Source: Microbacteriaceae bacterium (GTDB lineage: Bacteria > Actinomycetota > Actinomycetes > Actinomycetales > Microbacteriaceae). Taken from it: a stretch of 5,788 nt of DNA. Below, in pieces: positions 4,897 to 5,788 of the stretch. The DNA is taken from NCBI GenBank assembly GCA_025464125.1, contig JAODLU010000141.1, positions 1-5,788 on the forward strand, given 5' to 3'. A program made the position numbers and the translations under genes. Position 1 is the stretch's first letter. Each line of letters starts with the position of its first letter. The notes under the pieces are model-generated. The model was not told the origin of the DNA. It did not search any database and was given only the letters and a program-made list of their open reading frames with translations.

Positions 4897-5788
4897 GCGA
4901 AGCATATGTAGTTGGCGGCGCGATGATCCCGATGGGAAAGCATCGCAATTCGTCGTACACGGGGCTGGCGGCCCCCGCCGTGAGGGCAGCCCTGCTCGAC
5001 GCGGGCATCGCGCCGAGTGAGGTGCAGGAGGCATTCGTCGGGCACGCGTTCGGTGGCATGCTCACCGGCCAGCGCATCCTGAAGACGCTCGGCATCGGCG
5101 GCATTCCCATCACCAACGTCGACAACGCATGCTCAGGTGGGGCGACAGCGCTGCACGATGCGGTCGCCGCGATCAAGGATGGCCACGCTGAGATCGTGCT
5201 CGTCATCGGCGTAGACAAGCTCACCCAGTTCGGTGGCGGAACCCTGCCCCTCGTGCTCGAAGACCCAGAGGTGCAGCAGGGCGTCGTCATGCCCGCCATC
5301 TACTCCATGCGGGCGCAGCGATTTCTCCATGAACGGGATGCCACGGTTCGCGACCTTGCAGCGGTCACCGTCAAGGCGCGCAAGCATGCCTCGATGAACC
5401 CGTATGCCCAGTTTCGCCAGGAGGTCACGATCGACGAGGTGCTGGCCTCGCGACCCATCGCAGACCCGCTCACGCTGCTGCAGTGCTGCCCGACGGGCGA
5501 CGGTGCTGCCGCGATCCTGGTCGTCTCCGAACGGGTGCGCAAGCGCCTCGGCAAGGCGGGCATGAGGGTGAGCGCGTCGGTGCTGCACTCCGGCGAATAC
5601 CGCCCGGGCTTCAGGGACATGCTCCACCCCGACATCTCCTACAAGTCGGCGGCTGACGCCTATGCCCAGGCCGGCATCGGGCCAGACGACCTCGACCTGA
5701 TCGAACTGCATGACGCGTTCACGATCGCGGAACTCATCTACTACGAAGCGCTCGGGCTCTGCGCGCCTGGCGACGCGGCTGGACTCAT
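4893..5788 (+). CDS. SCPx-type thiolase (acyl-CoA C-acyltransferase-like), 3' end missing
   Basis: The frame is open from ATG 4893 to the window edge (298 full codons); about 90-100 C-terminal residues of a usual ~390-residue enzyme are outside. The N-terminal strand is AYVVGGAMIPMGK. The nucleophilic Cys80 lies in ITNVDNACSGGATAL. His273 lies in ELHDAFTIAELIYYEALGLC, the ELHD-[AC]-F signature of the SCPx/lipid-transfer thiolase branch, as opposed to the biosynthetic or FadA/PcaF branch. The last catalytic His/Cys pieces lie beyond the edge. Having Cys80 argues for true thiolase or acyltransfer chemistry, unlike Ltp2-type retro-aldolases, which lack it. AGGAG stands 8 nt before the start and the ATG overlaps the DUF35 stop, so the two proteins probably form one complex. 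Expected role: terminal carbon-carbon cleavage of a beta-ketoacyl-CoA in the operon's pathway, or the reverse acylation. Confidence 0.92.
   Translation, partial: MSEAYVVGGAMIPMGKHRNSSYTGLAAPAVRAALLDAGIAPSEVQEAFVGHAFGGMLTGQRILKTLGIGGIPITNVDNACSGGATALHDAVAAIKDGHAEIVLVIGVDKLTQFGGGTLPLVLEDPEVQQGVVMPAIYSMRAQRFLHERDATVRDLAAVTVKARKHASMNPYAQFRQEVTIDEVLASRPIADPLTLLQCCPTGDGAAAILVVSERVRKRLGKAGMRVSASVLHSGEYRPGFRDMLHPDISYKSAADAYAQAGIGPDDLDLIELHDAFTIAELIYYEALGLCAPGDAAGL

Noticed and set aside
1..5788. CRISPR arrays, tRNA or rRNA genes, insertion sequences, phage attachment sites
   Set aside because: Looked for and not seen: no regularly spaced repeats, no cloverleaf-like sequence, no transposase motifs or terminal repeats.

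Overview
The window looks like a chromosomal segment of a high-GC Gram-positive actinobacterium. The composition is GC-rich with mostly G/C third positions. Two GAF-ANTAR regulators of a characteristically actinobacterial type are present, and so is a Streptomyces-lipase-like SGNH hydrolase with a C-terminal membrane anchor. Genes are tightly packed with ATGA overlaps. Microbacteriaceae is a plausible family, but this is only an impression from composition and gene style.

Layout, left to right. (1) Bases 1-1004 (+): most of an exported, membrane-anchored SGNH/GDSL esterase-lipase, cut by the window edge exactly at its catalytic serine. (2) Bases 1101-1418 (-): a small acidic, low-complexity hypothetical protein that converges on the hydrolase gene. 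(3) Bases 1487-2916 (-): two GAF-ANTAR regulators in tandem, sharing an ATGA stop/start overlap. A strong 12-bp hairpin (1444-1472) separates them from the small gene. Their upstream leader (2959-3016) holds three tandem GC-rich hairpins. (4) Bases 2917-3152: divergent intergenic region with a good promoter candidate and a perfect 13-bp inverted repeat (3094-3122) placed at the expected start of rightward transcription. (5) Bases 3153-5788 (+): a four-gene operon of an AroQ-like (type II dehydroquinase-fold) protein, an alpha/beta hydrolase, a DUF35 zinc-ribbon/OB-fold protein and an SCPx-type thiolase that runs off the right edge. The last two junctions are ATGA overlaps.

How they may work together. 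The rightward operon looks catabolic: a lyase-fold enzyme, a hydrolase, and a thiolase with its usual DUF35 partner. The AroQ-like protein keeps the general catalytic residues of type II dehydroquinase. It has lost or changed several substrate-contact positions and carries an insertion in the active-site lid region, so I infer a substrate other than 3-dehydroquinate. The palindrome has GGAA-N5-TTCC spacing, as in IclR-type operators, and could be the repressor site. No regulator gene of that type is in view. The ANTAR pair next door are sensor/RNA-binding antiterminators whose own leader contains candidate hairpins. Whether they control the operon, the small acidic gene or remote transcripts cannot be told from the sequence. 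I regard the AroQ-like/hydrolase/DUF35/thiolase operon as the most likely undescribed system here; its substrate is unknown to me.
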